In this document: positions 1-8,566 of the stretch, piece by piece
How the letters are laid out: the number at the start of each line of letters is the position of its first letter
Numbering within the stretch: position 1 is the stretch's first letter
NCBI RefSeq assembly: GCF_014297445.1
Contig: NZ_JACORU010000009.1
Span: 62,001 to 126,000 of the forward strand
Length of the DNA stretch: 64,000 bases
Source: Ramlibacter albus
GTDB lineage: Bacteria; Pseudomonadota; Gammaproteobacteria; Burkholderiales; Burkholderiaceae_C
Direction: 5' to 3'
Translations under genes and position numbers: made by a program
The notes under the pieces: generated by a model
The model's input: the letters and a program-made list of their open reading frames with translations, nothing else
Database searches by the model: none
Told to the model about the DNA's origin: nothing

Positions 1-524
1 CGCGCCTCGTGCAGCGCGGCCAGCAGGCCCACGGCGAGCAGCATCGCGCCGCCGCCGTAGTCGCCCACGTAGTTCAGCGGCGGAGGCGGCGCGTCGCCGG
101 CGCGGCCGATCGCATGCAGCGCACCCGTGACGGCGATGTAGTTGATGTCGTGGCCGGCCGCGGCGGAGAGCGGCCCCGTCTGGCCCCAGCCCGTCATGCG
201 GCCGTAGACCAGCTTCGGGTTGAGCTTCATGCAGGCCGTGGGGCCCAGGCCCAGCCGCTCCATCACGCCGGGGCGGTAGCCCTCGATCAGGACGTCCGCC
301 TTCACGATCAGGCCGAGCGCGGCTTCCACGCCTGGCGCCGTCTGCAGGTCGAGCGCGACGTGGCGCTTGCCGCGAGCGGTGACGTCGGTGGCGGCATGCG
401 TGGTGCCGGGGCGTGCGATGCACACGACGTCCGCGCCGAGATCCGCCAGCACCATCCCGCAGAACGGCCCCGGGCCCATGCCCGCCATCTCCACCACGCG
501 CAATCCATCCAATGGGCCGGGCAT
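1..524 (-). CDS. CaiB/BaiF family CoA transferase or alpha-methylacyl-CoA racemase (3' end cut by window)
   Basis: Only the first 174 residues are present; the rest lies beyond the left edge. The N-terminus ([21 protein letters not shown]) and the block [11 protein letters not shown] followed by [11 protein letters not shown] are typical of the racemase branch of family III CoA transferases. The Asp of GHDINY (residue 126) matches the catalytic Asp of bacterial alpha-methylacyl-CoA racemase (MCR). The ATG at 524 is preceded by AGGGAG. The gene has its own promoter/operator (555-598), separating it from the crotonase gene upstream at 605-1405. It would either epimerise 2-methylacyl-CoA, feeding the neighbouring ACADs, or transfer CoA between acids; racemase is favoured by the GHDINY block. 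Confidence 0.9.
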   Translation of the reverse strand, partial: MPGPLDGLRVVEMAGMGPGPFCGMVLADLGADVVCIARPGTTHAATDVTARGKRHVALDLQTAPGVEAALGLIVKADVLIEGYRPGVMERLGLGPTACMKLNPKLVYGRMTGWGQTGPLSAAAGHDINYIAVTGALHAIGRAGDAPPPPLNYVGDYGGGAMLLAVGLLAALHEA

Positions 525-554
525 GTCGATCTCCCTGTGAGTTTGGTTGTCCAG

Positions 555-598
555 ATGCTAGGGGGCGGGCCCGCGCGGTGAATCGTCCGTTCGGACGA
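555..598 (-). promoter_or_regulatory. Operator/promoter S1 for the CaiB gene
   Basis: The palindrome TCGTCCGTTCGGACGA occupies 583-598. Read on the minus strand, GACGAT is followed by exactly 20 bp and then CTAGCAT (561-555). TAGCAT fits a -10 hexamer and would start transcription near 548, leaving a 24-nt leader with an AGGGAG ribosome site. There is no recognisable -35. This is the most divergent palindrome core of the seven copies but keeps TCGTC-N6-GACGA and the spacing. Confidence 0.65.
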
Positions 599-604
599 AA
601 CGGT

Positions 605-1405
605 TCAGGCCCCGCGCCCCGGTTGGGACGCCTTGCCGCGTGCCTGCACGGCTTCGCGCCGGGCGGCGATGGCGGAACGGTCCAGCGATGCCGCCCACTC
701 ACGCGAGCGCTGGCCTTCGAGGCGAAGGCCCTGCTCCAGCGTGCCGGCGAGGCCGTCGTCCACCAGGCGCTTGTACTGCGCGAGCATCCCCGGCGCGGCG
801 GACAGCATGTCGCCCGCGAGACCCAGCGCGGTGGCGAGCAGCTCCTCGTGCGGCACGACGCGATTCGCCAGCCCCCACGCCTGCGCCTGCTGCGCACTGA
901 CGAAATTGCCCGTCAAGGACATCTCCAGCGCGCGGGCGCGGCCGATCAGGCGCGGCATCCGCTGCGACATGCCCCAGCTGGGGATCACGCCGACGCGCGC
1001 GTGCGTGTCCGCGAACGTCGCGCGGTCCGACGCGATGAGCAGGTCGCACGCGAGCGCCAGTTCGAGCCCGCCCGTGACGGCCGGCCCGTTCACGGCCGCG
1101 ACCACCGGGCCGGGGAAGCCGAGCACGGCATGCACGGGGTCGTCCACCGCACCGCTGACGGCCAGCTCGGCCAGGTTCTCCGACGTGGAGAGCTCGCGCA
1201 GGTCGAGGCCCGCGCAGAACGCCCGGCCGGCGCCCGTGAGCACCACCACCTGCGTGCCCTCGGCCGCGAGCTGCGCGAATGCACGGGCGAGCTGGGTGCG
1301 CATCGAGCGAGTCAGTGCATTCAGCGCCTGCGGCCGCTGCAGCGTGACGACGGCGCAGCCGTCGTCACGCATCTCGACGGTGACCAGGGATTCGGCGGTG
1401 TCCAT
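605..1405 (-). CDS. Enoyl-CoA hydratase/isomerase family protein
   Basis: A 266-residue crotonase-fold protein. The oxyanion-hole segments are seen as AFCAGLDLREL and VNGPAVTGGLELALACD. Of the two hydratase glutamates, the first is kept (GGLELAL) but the second position reads THARVG, with His in place of Glu, so a standard hydratase mechanism is doubtful; isomerase, hydrolase or lyase activity is possible. The ATG at 1405 lies just after the stop of the upstream crotonase gene (1414), so the two are co-transcribed with the ACAD at 2229. A longer open frame continues upstream but overlaps the neighbouring crotonase in another frame, so the ATG beginning MDTAES was chosen. Confidence 0.88.
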   Translation of the reverse strand: MDTAESLVTVEMRDDGCAVVTLQRPQALNALTRSMRTQLARAFAQLAAEGTQVVVLTGAGRAFCAGLDLRELSTSENLAELAVSGAVDDPVHAVLGFPGPVVAAVNGPAVTGGLELALACDLLIASDRATFADTHARVGVIPSWGMSQRMPRLIGRARALEMSLTGNFVSAQQAQAWGLANRVVPHEELLATALGLAGDMLSAAPGMLAQYKRLVDDGLAGTLEQGLRLEGQRSREWAASLDRSAIAARREAVQARGKASQPGRGA

Positions 1406-1413
1406 CGCAACCC

Positions 1414-2217
1414 TCAGGCGTGAAAGCGCGGCTCGCGCTTCTCGAGGAACGCGCGCACGCCCTCGTCGAACTCGGGCCGGTCGAGCAGCTCGCGCTGGCG
1501 GTCGGCTTCGTATTGCAGCTGCGCGCGCAGGTCGTTGCGCGACGCGGCCTCGTAGGCACGGCGCGTTTCGAGCGCGGCGCCGGCGGGCAGCTTGGCCAAT
1601 TGGCGCGCGAGCTGCGTGGCCTTGTCGGCCAGGTCGGCGTCGTCCATGCACGCCCACACCACGCCCCACTGCTCCGCCTTTTCCGCGCTCAGGCGGTCGC
1701 CGAGCAGCGTGAGCGCCGCGGCGCGGCCGCGGCCCACCAGCTGCTGCAGGAACCACGTGGTGCCGAGGTCGGGCACGATGCCCAGCTTGGGGATGAAGGG
1801 CAGGTAGAAGTACGCGGAGCGGGCCGCGACCACGATGTCGGCCGCGAGCGCGATGCCCACGCCAGCACCGGCTGCAACGCCGGGGATGGCGCACACCACC
1901 GGCACCGGCAGCTCGCGCAGGCCGGTGATGATGGGGTTGGAGACCTCTTCCATCACCTTCTGCGTCGCTTCGCCGCGCGACAGGTGCTCATGCCCGGCGG
2001 GGATGGCGTTGCCCGCGAGATCGGCGCCCGCGCAGAACGCGTTGCCGCTCGCCGTGAGCAGCACAGCGCGGACGGATTTGTCTTCGCGCAGCTCGTGGAT
2101 GATGGCGAGCAGCCCGTGCTGCATGTCGCGGCTGAGCGCGTTGCGGCGGGCGGGGTTGTCGAGGGTGACGACGGCGATGTCGCCGTCGCGCTTGAGGGTG
2201 ACGTGCCGGTGTTCCAT
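1414..2217 (-). CDS. Crotonase family protein, PaaG-like enoyl-CoA isomerase
   Basis: 267 residues. It shows NAFCAGADLAGNA and the GAGVGIALAADIV helix. Both hydratase glutamates are missing (GVGIAL and the PFIPKLG segment), but PDLGTTW carries an Asp at the place used by PaaG-type isomerases. This favours isomerisation of a double bond in an acyl-CoA over hydration. It lies 11 bp downstream of an ACAD gene and 8 bp upstream of another crotonase gene, forming the tail of a Bug-ACAD-crotonase-crotonase operon. The isomerase assignment is inferred from the residue pattern. Confidence 0.9.
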   Translation of the reverse strand: MEHRHVTLKRDGDIAVVTLDNPARRNALSRDMQHGLLAIIHELREDKSVRAVLLTASGNAFCAGADLAGNAIPAGHEHLSRGEATQKVMEEVSNPIITGLRELPVPVVCAIPGVAAGAGVGIALAADIVVAARSAYFYLPFIPKLGIVPDLGTTWFLQQLVGRGRAAALTLLGDRLSAEKAEQWGVVWACMDDADLADKATQLARQLAKLPAGAALETRRAYEAASRNDLRAQLQYEADRQRELLDRPEFDEGVRAFLEKREPRFHA

Positions 2218-2228
2218 GGTGATTCTTC

Positions 2229-3368
2229 TCAGCTCAGGATCGTCTTGGCGAGCACGTCCTTCTGCACCTCGCTCGTGCCGCCGTAGATCGACGAGGCGCG
2301 GGTGAAGAAGTAGCGCGTGGCGGGCACGCCATTCTCATCGTCGTGGCGCGCGAGCGCTGAGGGCCCGGCGACGCGCAGCATGAGCTGCGCGATCTGCTGC
2401 TGGATCGCCACGCCCTTGAGCTTCAGCACCGAGGCGAAGGCGGGGTTCTCGTGCTGCGCCTGCGCGGACAGCAGCAGCCGCAGGTTGGTGACCTCGAGGC
2501 CGCGCAGTTCCGCATCGAGCCACGCGATCTCGGACTGGATGAGCGGGTCGCGGTCCACACCCAGCTCGCGCGCAAGTTCGATCGTGCGGTCCAGGCGATC
2601 GCGGCTTGCGCCCACGTAAGCGAGACCCGTGCGTTCGCTGCCGAGCAGCGTCTTCGTCACGTCCCAGCCCTTGTTCTCTTCACCCACGATGTTGGCCGCG
2701 GGAACCTTCACGTCGTCGAAGAACACCTCGTTGAGGTGGTGCTCGCCGTCGATTGTGTGGATGGGCCGGATGGTGATGCCCGGCGTTTTCAGGTCGATCA
2801 GCAGGAAGCTGATGCCCTCCTGCTTGCGCGCCGCGTCGGGGTTCGTGCGTACGAGGCAGAAGATCCAGTCCGCCATGTGCGCGTACGTGGTCCAGATCTT
2901 CTGGCCGTTGACGATGTAGTTGTCGCCTTCGCGGCGCGCGCTGGTGCGCAGCGAAGCGAGGTCGGAGCCGGCGCCGGGCTCGGAGAAGCCCTGGCAGAAC
3001 CAGACGTCGAGGCGCGCGAGCCGCGGTAACCAGTCGCGCTTCTGCTCGGGCGTGCCGTACTTCAGGAGCACGGGCCCGAGCATCGTGACGTTGAAGTGCA
3101 GCGGCAGCGGCGCGGGCGCGAGCTGCAGCTCGTCCATCAGGATGAGGCGCTCCATCTGCCCGAGGTCCGCCCCGCCGAATTCGCGCGGCCAATGTGGCGC
3201 GGCCCAGCCGCGCTCGTGCAGCACGCGCTGCCACTGGACGACCTGTTCGCGCGAAGGGCGCAGCCCCTTGCGCATGCGCTCGCGCACCTCGGGCGGCAGG
3301 CGCTCGCGCAGGAAGGCGCGGACCTCTTCGCGGAAGGCCGTTTGGCCCGGATCGAGCTGCAATTCCAT
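2229..3368 (-). CDS. Acyl-CoA dehydrogenase family protein
   Basis: 379 residues with the three-part ACAD layout: N-terminal helices, a mid beta domain (CQGFSEPGAGSDLASL, WTTYAHMADW) and a C-terminal helical domain. The usual YEGT motif holding the catalytic Glu reads IYGGTSEVQ, so the Glu is Gly. The family contains such members, some of which act as one half of a heteromeric ACAD; the second ACAD at 4388-5527 could be the partner. The start lies one base after the stop of the Bug gene upstream, so the genes are co-transcribed. FAD-dependent oxidation of an acyl-CoA is the expected role; the substrate is unknown. Confidence 0.92.
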   Translation of the reverse strand: MELQLDPGQTAFREEVRAFLRERLPPEVRERMRKGLRPSREQVVQWQRVLHERGWAAPHWPREFGGADLGQMERLILMDELQLAPAPLPLHFNVTMLGPVLLKYGTPEQKRDWLPRLARLDVWFCQGFSEPGAGSDLASLRTSARREGDNYIVNGQKIWTTYAHMADWIFCLVRTNPDAARKQEGISFLLIDLKTPGITIRPIHTIDGEHHLNEVFFDDVKVPAANIVGEENKGWDVTKTLLGSERTGLAYVGASRDRLDRTIELARELGVDRDPLIQSEIAWLDAELRGLEVTNLRLLLSAQAQHENPAFASVLKLKGVAIQQQIAQLMLRVAGPSALARHDDENGVPATRYFFTRASSIYGGTSEVQKDVLAKTILS

Positions 3369-3369
3369 G

Positions 3370-4341
3370 TCAATCCGCTTTGATGCCCGTGATCTGCACG
3401 ACGCGCTTCCAGTACTCGATGTCCGCGCGCATGTTGCCCGCGACGTCCTCGCGCTCCGCGGGCGCGGGGTCGATGCCCATCGAGATGAGCTGCTCCTGCA
3501 CCTCCGGCGCCTTCAGCACGTTCAGGATCGACGTGCGGATCTTCTCCACCGTCGCGGGCGGCGTGCCCTTGGGCAGCATCAGCCAGTAGCGGCCGGGTTG
3601 CGAGACTTCGCTGTAGCCCAGCTCGGCGAAGGTCGGCACGTCGGGCACCAGCTTGTTGCGCTTGTTGCCCGTGATGGCCAGAGCCTTCAGCTTGCCGGCC
3701 TTCACCTGGCCCATCGTGTTGCCGAGGTCCACGACGGCGGTGTTGATCTGGCCGCCGATCAGGTCGGTGATCAGCGGCGGCGTGCCCTTGTACGCGGCGT
3801 GGACCATGTCCAGGTTGTTGCGCTTGTTCACCAGCTCGCTGTAGATGTGCGAGGTGGTGGCGTTTCCATAGCTGCCGTAGCTGCCTTTGGCCCCCTTGAG
3901 CCTGGCCACGGCGTCCGCCATCGTCTTCACCGAAGGGTCGGCCGTCAGGTACAGCATCGGCAAGTCGCAGATGCGGGCCACCGGGATGAGGTCGTTCAGC
4001 GCGTCGTACGGGCGCTTCTGGTTGAACGCAATGGCCTGTGTCAGGTGGCTGTAGCCGAGCAGGATGGTGTGGCCATCCGGCGCGGCGTTGACGCCGTGCA
4101 CCGTGCCGACCACGCCGGCCGCTCCCGGCTTGGCGTCGACGATCACCGGCACCTTCCAGTCTTCCTTCAGGCGCTCCGCGAACATGCGCAGCACGCGGTC
4201 GCCCGTGGAGCCGCCGATGGCGGGCAGGATCAGCGTGACCGGCTTGTTCGCGATCGGGAACGCGTCCTGCGCTTGCGTTCCGAATGCGGCCGCGAAGGCG
4301 AGCGTCGCCATGCAGGCGCGGCGGGTGAAGCGGAAGTTCAT
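3370..4341 (-). CDS. Bug/TctC family periplasmic solute-binding protein
   Basis: 323 residues with a Sec-type signal (MNFRFTRRACMATLAFAAAF, cleavage likely after TQAQ). Family features are PVTLILPAIGGSTGD near the N-terminus and DAKPGAAGVVGT. Such proteins bind carboxylates in the periplasm for TctAB transporters or for sensing; no tctA or tctB gene is in the window. The ATG at 4341 has an AGGAGA site. A longer frame runs upstream through the promoter region and was not used. The gene is first in a transcript (Bug, ACAD, two crotonases) driven by operator S2, which lies inside the end of the upstream ACAD gene. Confidence 0.93.
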   Translation of the reverse strand: MNFRFTRRACMATLAFAAAFGTQAQDAFPIANKPVTLILPAIGGSTGDRVLRMFAERLKEDWKVPVIVDAKPGAAGVVGTVHGVNAAPDGHTILLGYSHLTQAIAFNQKRPYDALNDLIPVARICDLPMLYLTADPSVKTMADAVARLKGAKGSYGSYGNATTSHIYSELVNKRNNLDMVHAAYKGTPPLITDLIGGQINTAVVDLGNTMGQVKAGKLKALAITGNKRNKLVPDVPTFAELGYSEVSQPGRYWLMLPKGTPPATVEKIRTSILNVLKAPEVQEQLISMGIDPAPAEREDVAGNMRADIEYWKRVVQITGIKAD

Positions 4342-4384
4342 GGGCGGTGTCTCCTGGGGCGTTGGTGAGAGTTGGATGCGGCCC

Positions 4385-4428
4385 ATGCTAGGCAGCGGTG
4401 GCAAGGCGGCCATCGTCGCTTGCGACGA
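4385..4428 (-). promoter_or_regulatory. Operator/promoter S2, embedded in the end of an ACAD gene
   Basis: The palindrome TCGTCGCTTGCGACGA is at 4413-4428. On the minus strand GACGAT, 20 bp, then CTAGCAT (4391-4385) follow. The TAG inside CTAG is also the stop codon of the ACAD gene ending at 4388, and the palindrome encodes part of its last residues. The predicted start near 4378 gives a leader of about 37 nt for the Bug gene. Confidence 0.7.
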
Positions 4429-5527
4429 TTCCCGCGCCGAGCCGCGCTGCATGGCTGGCGCCGTCGCCGAACAGCATCTCGAGGACGGTCATGCGGCGCA
4501 GGCAGTGGCCGGCGGCGTATTCGACGGTCATGCCGATGCCGCCGTGCAGCTGGATCGCCTGCTGGGTGATGAAGGTGCCGTGGCGCGAGGCGAGCATCTT
4601 GGCGCGAGAGAGTTCACGGGCGCGCTCCGTCTCGTCGTCGATCTCCAGCGCGAGCAGCGCGATCATGGCGGCGCTGCGCAGCGTGTCGAGCGACACCCGC
4701 ATCTCGGCGATGCGGTGGCGCAGCGACTGGTTGGCGCCGATTGCGCGTCCGAACTGCTGGCGGGTCTGGACGTATTCGGTGGTGAGTTCGTACGCGCGTT
4801 CGGCGACGCCGAGGGCTTCGGCGCAGGCGGCGGCGGTGCCGGCATCGATCGTCGCTTTCAGGGCGGCGAGGCCGTCGCCCGCCAGGCGTTCGGCGCGCGC
4901 GCCGGCCAGCGTGATGTCTGCTGCCGGGGTGTCGTCGACGAGGCGGGTCGGCGCGATGCGCACGGGTGCTTGCGATGGATCCACCAGGAACAGCATCACG
5001 GTGTCGTTCTCGCCTCGCGCGCTGACCACCAGCGTGGCGGCATCGGCACCGAAGAGCACGTTCTGCTTGCGGCCATCGAGCAGCCATTGCCCGTCGACGC
5101 ACCGGGCGCGCGTGCCGATCGACAGCGGGTCGTGGCGCGCGGCACGTTCATCGTGGGCGAAGGCGACGATTCGCGTGCCCTGCGCAATGGAAGGCAGGTG
5201 CGCTTCGCGCTGGGCGTCGGTGCCCGCGCGCGCGATCGCCGACGATGCCAGCACCGCCGTGGCAAGGAAGGGTTGCACGGCGAGTGCATGGCCCAGCGCT
5301 TCGAGAACCGGCAACAGGGCGACCGGCCGCTGCCCGAAGCCGCCATCCGACTCGGGCAGCGTGAGCGCGGTCACGCCGAGCCCGGCCAGCGCGGGCCAGA
5401 GGTTCACGTCCCAGCCGCTCTCGGTGGCGACGGACTTGCGGCGCTGCTCGAAGCTGGCTTGCGATTGCAGCAGGCGTGCGACGCTGTCCTGCAGCGCCAC
5501 CTGGTCGTTGTCGAGTTCGAAATTCAT
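4388..5527 (-). CDS. Acyl-CoA dehydrogenase family protein (atypical subunit)
   Basis: 379 residues. ACAD features are seen at QLHGGIGMTVEYAAGHCLRR near the C-terminus, but the protein lacks a YEGT motif altogether and the N-terminal and middle domains are poorly conserved, as in the second subunits of heteromeric ACADs (for example actinobacterial FadE28/FadE29-type pairs). The ATG at 5527 lies two bases after the stop of the SDR gene. Its last codons contain operator S2 for the next gene, so the 3' end is under double constraint. Pairing with the ACAD at 2229-3368 is an inference from complementary features and neighbourhood. Confidence 0.88.
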   Translation of the reverse strand: MNFELDNDQVALQDSVARLLQSQASFEQRRKSVATESGWDVNLWPALAGLGVTALTLPESDGGFGQRPVALLPVLEALGHALAVQPFLATAVLASSAIARAGTDAQREAHLPSIAQGTRIVAFAHDERAARHDPLSIGTRARCVDGQWLLDGRKQNVLFGADAATLVVSARGENDTVMLFLVDPSQAPVRIAPTRLVDDTPAADITLAGARAERLAGDGLAALKATIDAGTAAACAEALGVAERAYELTTEYVQTRQQFGRAIGANQSLRHRIAEMRVSLDTLRSAAMIALLALEIDDETERARELSRAKMLASRHGTFITQQAIQLHGGIGMTVEYAAGHCLRRMTVLEMLFGDGASHAARLGAGIVASDDGRLATAA

Positions 5528-5529
5528 GC

Positions 5530-6297
5530 TCAGAGCCCACTCACGAGGTGACCGCCATCGGCGGCGATGGCCGTGCCGGTCATGTACCGGCCTGCGTCGC
5601 TGGCGAGCAGCAGCAGCGGGCCGTCGAGGTCGCGCGCCTCGCCGAAGCGGCGCTGCGGGATGCGCTTGCGCATGCGGTCGCCGTCTTCGCTGGCGAGGAA
5701 GTCGCGGTTGATGTCGGTGGCGATGTAGCCCGGGCAAAGCGCGTTGACGCGGATGCCGTGGCGGGCCCATTCGAGCGCGAGCGCTTTGGTGAGGTGCGTC
5801 AGGCCGGCCTTCGACGCCGCGTACGGCGCGACGAAGGCGCCCACGCGCTCGCCGAGGATCGAGGCGATGTTGACGATGCTGCCCTTGCGTTCGGCTGCGA
5901 CGAGCCGGCGGGCGGCTTCCGTGGCGGCGAGCCACGCGCCCTTGAGGTTGGTGTCGACCACCTGGTCCCAGTCCTGCTCGGAGGTCGAAAGCGCGGGCGT
6001 GCCGAGGCCGACGCCGGCGTTGTTGACGACGATGTCGGGCACGGCGCCGGCTTCGCGCATCGTGTCGAAGGCGTGCTGCACCGAGGCGGCGTCGGTGACG
6101 TCGAGTGCGACGGTTTCCGCTTTGCCGCCTTTGGCTCGAAGTTCGGATTGCAGCGCTTGCAGCTTGTCGACGCGGCGCGCCCCGAGCCAGACCTGCGCAC
6201 CTGCGTCGGCAAGCACTTCGGCGAAATGCGCCCCGAGGCCGGCCGACGCGCCGGTTACCAGCGCAATCCGCCCGTCAAGCGAAAACAGTTCATTCAT
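5530..6297 (-). CDS. Short-chain dehydrogenase/reductase (SDR)
   Basis: 255 residues of classical SDR type. The cofactor loop TGASAGLG is at about residue 16, NNAG is present, and the active site is complete: Ser in VNIASILG and Tyr/Lys in PYAASKAG. The C-terminus DGGHLVSG matches the family. It would oxidise or reduce a hydroxyacyl/ketoacyl-CoA or free alcohol. It leads the SDR-ACAD gene pair; the FadB-type gene upstream ends 103 bp away, with a palindromic repeat in between. Confidence 0.92.
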   Translation of the reverse strand: MNELFSLDGRIALVTGASAGLGAHFAEVLADAGAQVWLGARRVDKLQALQSELRAKGGKAETVALDVTDAASVQHAFDTMREAGAVPDIVVNNAGVGLGTPALSTSEQDWDQVVDTNLKGAWLAATEAARRLVAAERKGSIVNIASILGERVGAFVAPYAASKAGLTHLTKALALEWARHGIRVNALCPGYIATDINRDFLASEDGDRMRKRIPQRRFGEARDLDGPLLLLASDAGRYMTGTAIAADGGHLVSGL

Positions 6298-6316
6298 TCG
6301 TGATGCCCTTCCTCGG

Positions 6317-6395
6317 CGTCATTGCGGGCTTGACCCGCAATCCATGCCAGCGCTTCGACGCGCCAACATGGATCCCGGGTCGAGCCCGGGAAGAC
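6317..6395. repeat. REP-like nested palindromic repeat
   Basis: Two hairpins lie in the gap between fadB-type and SDR genes: ATTGCGGGCTTGACCCGCAA with its final T at 6321-6341, and TCCCGGGTCGAGCCCGGGA at 6373-6391. Their flanks (GTC...ATCCATG and CATGGATC...GAC) are also inverted to each other, giving an outer inverted repeat of about 29 bp per arm. Related extragenic palindromes are common in Proteobacteria. It may attenuate or stabilise the transcript between the two genes. Confidence 0.7.
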
Positions 6396-6400
6396 ACCAC

Positions 6401-8566
6401 TCATGACACGCGGTAGAAACGGCGGCCCCTCGCCGCCATCTCGCGCAGGAGCGGCGGCGATTGCAAGCCGAGCGCCTCGCAGCGCGCCAGCACCTTGTCC
6501 AGCCCCAGCCAGTCGGCGTACTGCAACGGCCCGCCCAGGTACTGCGGAAAGCCCACCCCGAGCAGCATCGCCATGTCGAGCTCGGCGGCACTCCCCACCA
6601 CGCTCTCTTCGATGCAGCGGACTGCTTCCAGCAGCATCGGCAGCATCATGCGTTCGACGATCTGCCCGTCCGTGAACTTCGCGGAAGCACCGCCTTGCAC
6701 CTGCGCGATCAACTCACGCGCAGCGGGCGAAGAACTGCGCTTGGGCTTGCCGCCGGCCGCGTCGTAATCGTAGAAACCGCCACCACTCTTCTGGCCCAGC
6801 CGCTTTGCGGCAACGAGCGCACGAATCGCGTTGCGCTCCGGCGGCCGCATGCGGCCCGGATACCCTGCTGAGATCACGTCGATCACGTGGCTGCCCGTGT
6901 CCATGCCCACGACGTCCTCGAGGTACGCAGGACCCATGGGCCAGCCGAACGCTTCCATCGCGCGGTCGACCTGCTCGTAGTCGGCGCCTTCCGCGACCAA
7001 GTCGCAGAACGCAATGATGTACGGCGTGAGGATGCGGTTCACCAGAAAGCCCGGGCAGTCCTTCACCACGATGGGTGTCTTGCCGAGGCCACTCGCGTAC
7101 GCCGTGGCGGTCGCCACCGCTTCTGCGCTGCTGCGCGAACCACGCACCACTTCCACGAGCGGCATCACCGGCACCGGGTTGAAGAAGTGCAGGCCCGCCA
7201 CATCCTCGGGACGCGGCAGCGGCGCAGCGATGTCGTCGATGCGCAGGCTCGACGTGTTGGAGGCCAGCACGGTGCCGGGCCGCAGCGCCTGCTGGAGGGC
7301 AGCCATCACCTCGTGCTTGACGCCGAGGTTTTCCACGACGGCTTCGACGGCGAGTTCCACCTCGCCAAAACCGCTGTCGTCGGTTTGCGGCGTGATGGCT
7401 GCGAGCACCTTGTCGGCCTTTTCCTGCGCGAGTCGGCCGGACTCGACCTGCTTCGCCAGCTGGCGCCGTGCCTCGCCCATGCCGAGGTCGAGCGCGCCCT
7501 GCGCGATGTCCTTCATGCGCACCGGCGTGCCGCGCAGCGCCGTGGTGTACGCGATGCCGCCACCCATGATGCCGGCGCCGATGACCGCGGTTTGCGCTGG
7601 CTTGCGCCCGCCCTCCGCATGACGGCGCGCGAACTTCTTGACCGTCTGCTCGTTGAGGAAGGTCTGCACCATCGAACGGGCAGCTTGCGTCTGCGTGACC
7701 GCGCCGAAAGCCGCGGCCTCCAGCTCCAGCGCGCGCGTACGGTCGCACTGCGCCGCTTCGCGCATCATGCGCACGGCGATCTCGGCCGCGGGCTGGTGCT
7801 TGCTGGCTTGCCTTGCCAGCTGCGCGAGCATGTCGTCGAACACTTTCGCGTCGAAGGGGCTGACGGCAGTGCGCTTGCGCTCCTGTGCCGCACGCCAATC
7901 CACCTGGCCTTCCACGCAACGCCACAGCAGGGCCAGCGCTTCCTCGCGCAGCTTCTCGGGCGCAGCCACGGCATCGACAACGCCGGCACGCTGCGCATCG
8001 GCAGCCTTCGCAGGCTTGCCACTCACCACCCAATCCACAGCTACCTTCGGGCTCGCCACGCGCGCGAGACGAACGGTACCGCCGAACCCCGGGAACAGAC
8101 CCAGCTTCACTTCCGGCACGCCCACCTGCGCGACTTCGGACATCACGCGCTGCGACGCCGAGAGGGCCAGCTCCAGCCCTCCGCCCAGCGCGAATCCGTT
8201 GATGGCCACCACCGTTGGCACGTCGAGGTCTTCAAACGCGACGAAAATCTGGTTGGACTGCAGCACGCCGCGCGCAACCTCTTGTGCGGCCTGCTGGAAC
8301 TTGCGCCCGAACTCCGTGATGTCCGCGCCGACGATGAACACGTCTTTCGCGCTCGTCACCAGCACGCCGCGCACGTTGCCGTCGGCGGCGATGGCCTGCA
8401 CCGCCTGCCCGAATTGCGCGACCGCCTTGTCGTCCAGCTTGTTGATCGCCTCGCCCGCGCGGTCGAAGCACAGCTCGACGAGGCCGCCTTCGAGCGGCGT
8501 GACCCGCACGCAATCAGCCGCGAACAAAGGGGCGGCCGTCCCCATGCTGCGATCAGCCGCGGCCAT
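6401..8566 (-). CDS. Bifunctional enoyl-CoA hydratase/3-hydroxyacyl-CoA dehydrogenase (FadB/FadJ type)
   Basis: 721 residues. The N-terminal crotonase domain (to about 290) has GADITEFG and both hydratase glutamates (GGGLELAL and VPEVKLGLFPGFGGT). The NAD-binding domain starts at GAGIMGGGIA (about residue 330), followed by HFFNPVPVMPLVEVV with the catalytic His, and a duplicated C-terminal dehydrogenase domain. It performs steps 2 and 3 of beta-oxidation; a thiolase partner is absent from the window. The start overlaps the end of the nitronate monooxygenase gene by 14 bp, implying translational coupling. An alternative start seven codons later (MGTAAP) is possible. Confidence 0.95.
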   Translation of the reverse strand: MAAADRSMGTAAPLFAADCVRVTPLEGGLVELCFDRAGEAINKLDDKAVAQFGQAVQAIAADGNVRGVLVTSAKDVFIVGADITEFGRKFQQAAQEVARGVLQSNQIFVAFEDLDVPTVVAINGFALGGGLELALSASQRVMSEVAQVGVPEVKLGLFPGFGGTVRLARVASPKVAVDWVVSGKPAKAADAQRAGVVDAVAAPEKLREEALALLWRCVEGQVDWRAAQERKRTAVSPFDAKVFDDMLAQLARQASKHQPAAEIAVRMMREAAQCDRTRALELEAAAFGAVTQTQAARSMVQTFLNEQTVKKFARRHAEGGRKPAQTAVIGAGIMGGGIAYTTALRGTPVRMKDIAQGALDLGMGEARRQLAKQVESGRLAQEKADKVLAAITPQTDDSGFGEVELAVEAVVENLGVKHEVMAALQQALRPGTVLASNTSSLRIDDIAAPLPRPEDVAGLHFFNPVPVMPLVEVVRGSRSSAEAVATATAYASGLGKTPIVVKDCPGFLVNRILTPYIIAFCDLVAEGADYEQVDRAMEAFGWPMGPAYLEDVVGMDTGSHVIDVISAGYPGRMRPPERNAIRALVAAKRLGQKSGGGFYDYDAAGGKPKRSSSPAARELIAQVQGGASAKFTDGQIVERMMLPMLLEAVRCIEESVVGSAAELDMAMLLGVGFPQYLGGPLQYADWLGLDKVLARCEALGLQSPPLLREMAARGRRFYRVS

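Noticed and set aside
605..1894. A long frame that would extend the crotonase at 605 upstream
   Set aside because: The upstream part lies antiphase to the crotonase 1414-2217, which has clear family motifs; the extension is arginine-rich shadow sequence.
4413..4428. Reading TTGCGA inside the palindromes as a -35 element
   Set aside because: The spacing to the -10 is about 25 bp and the sequence is not kept in all copies, so it cannot be a normal -35.
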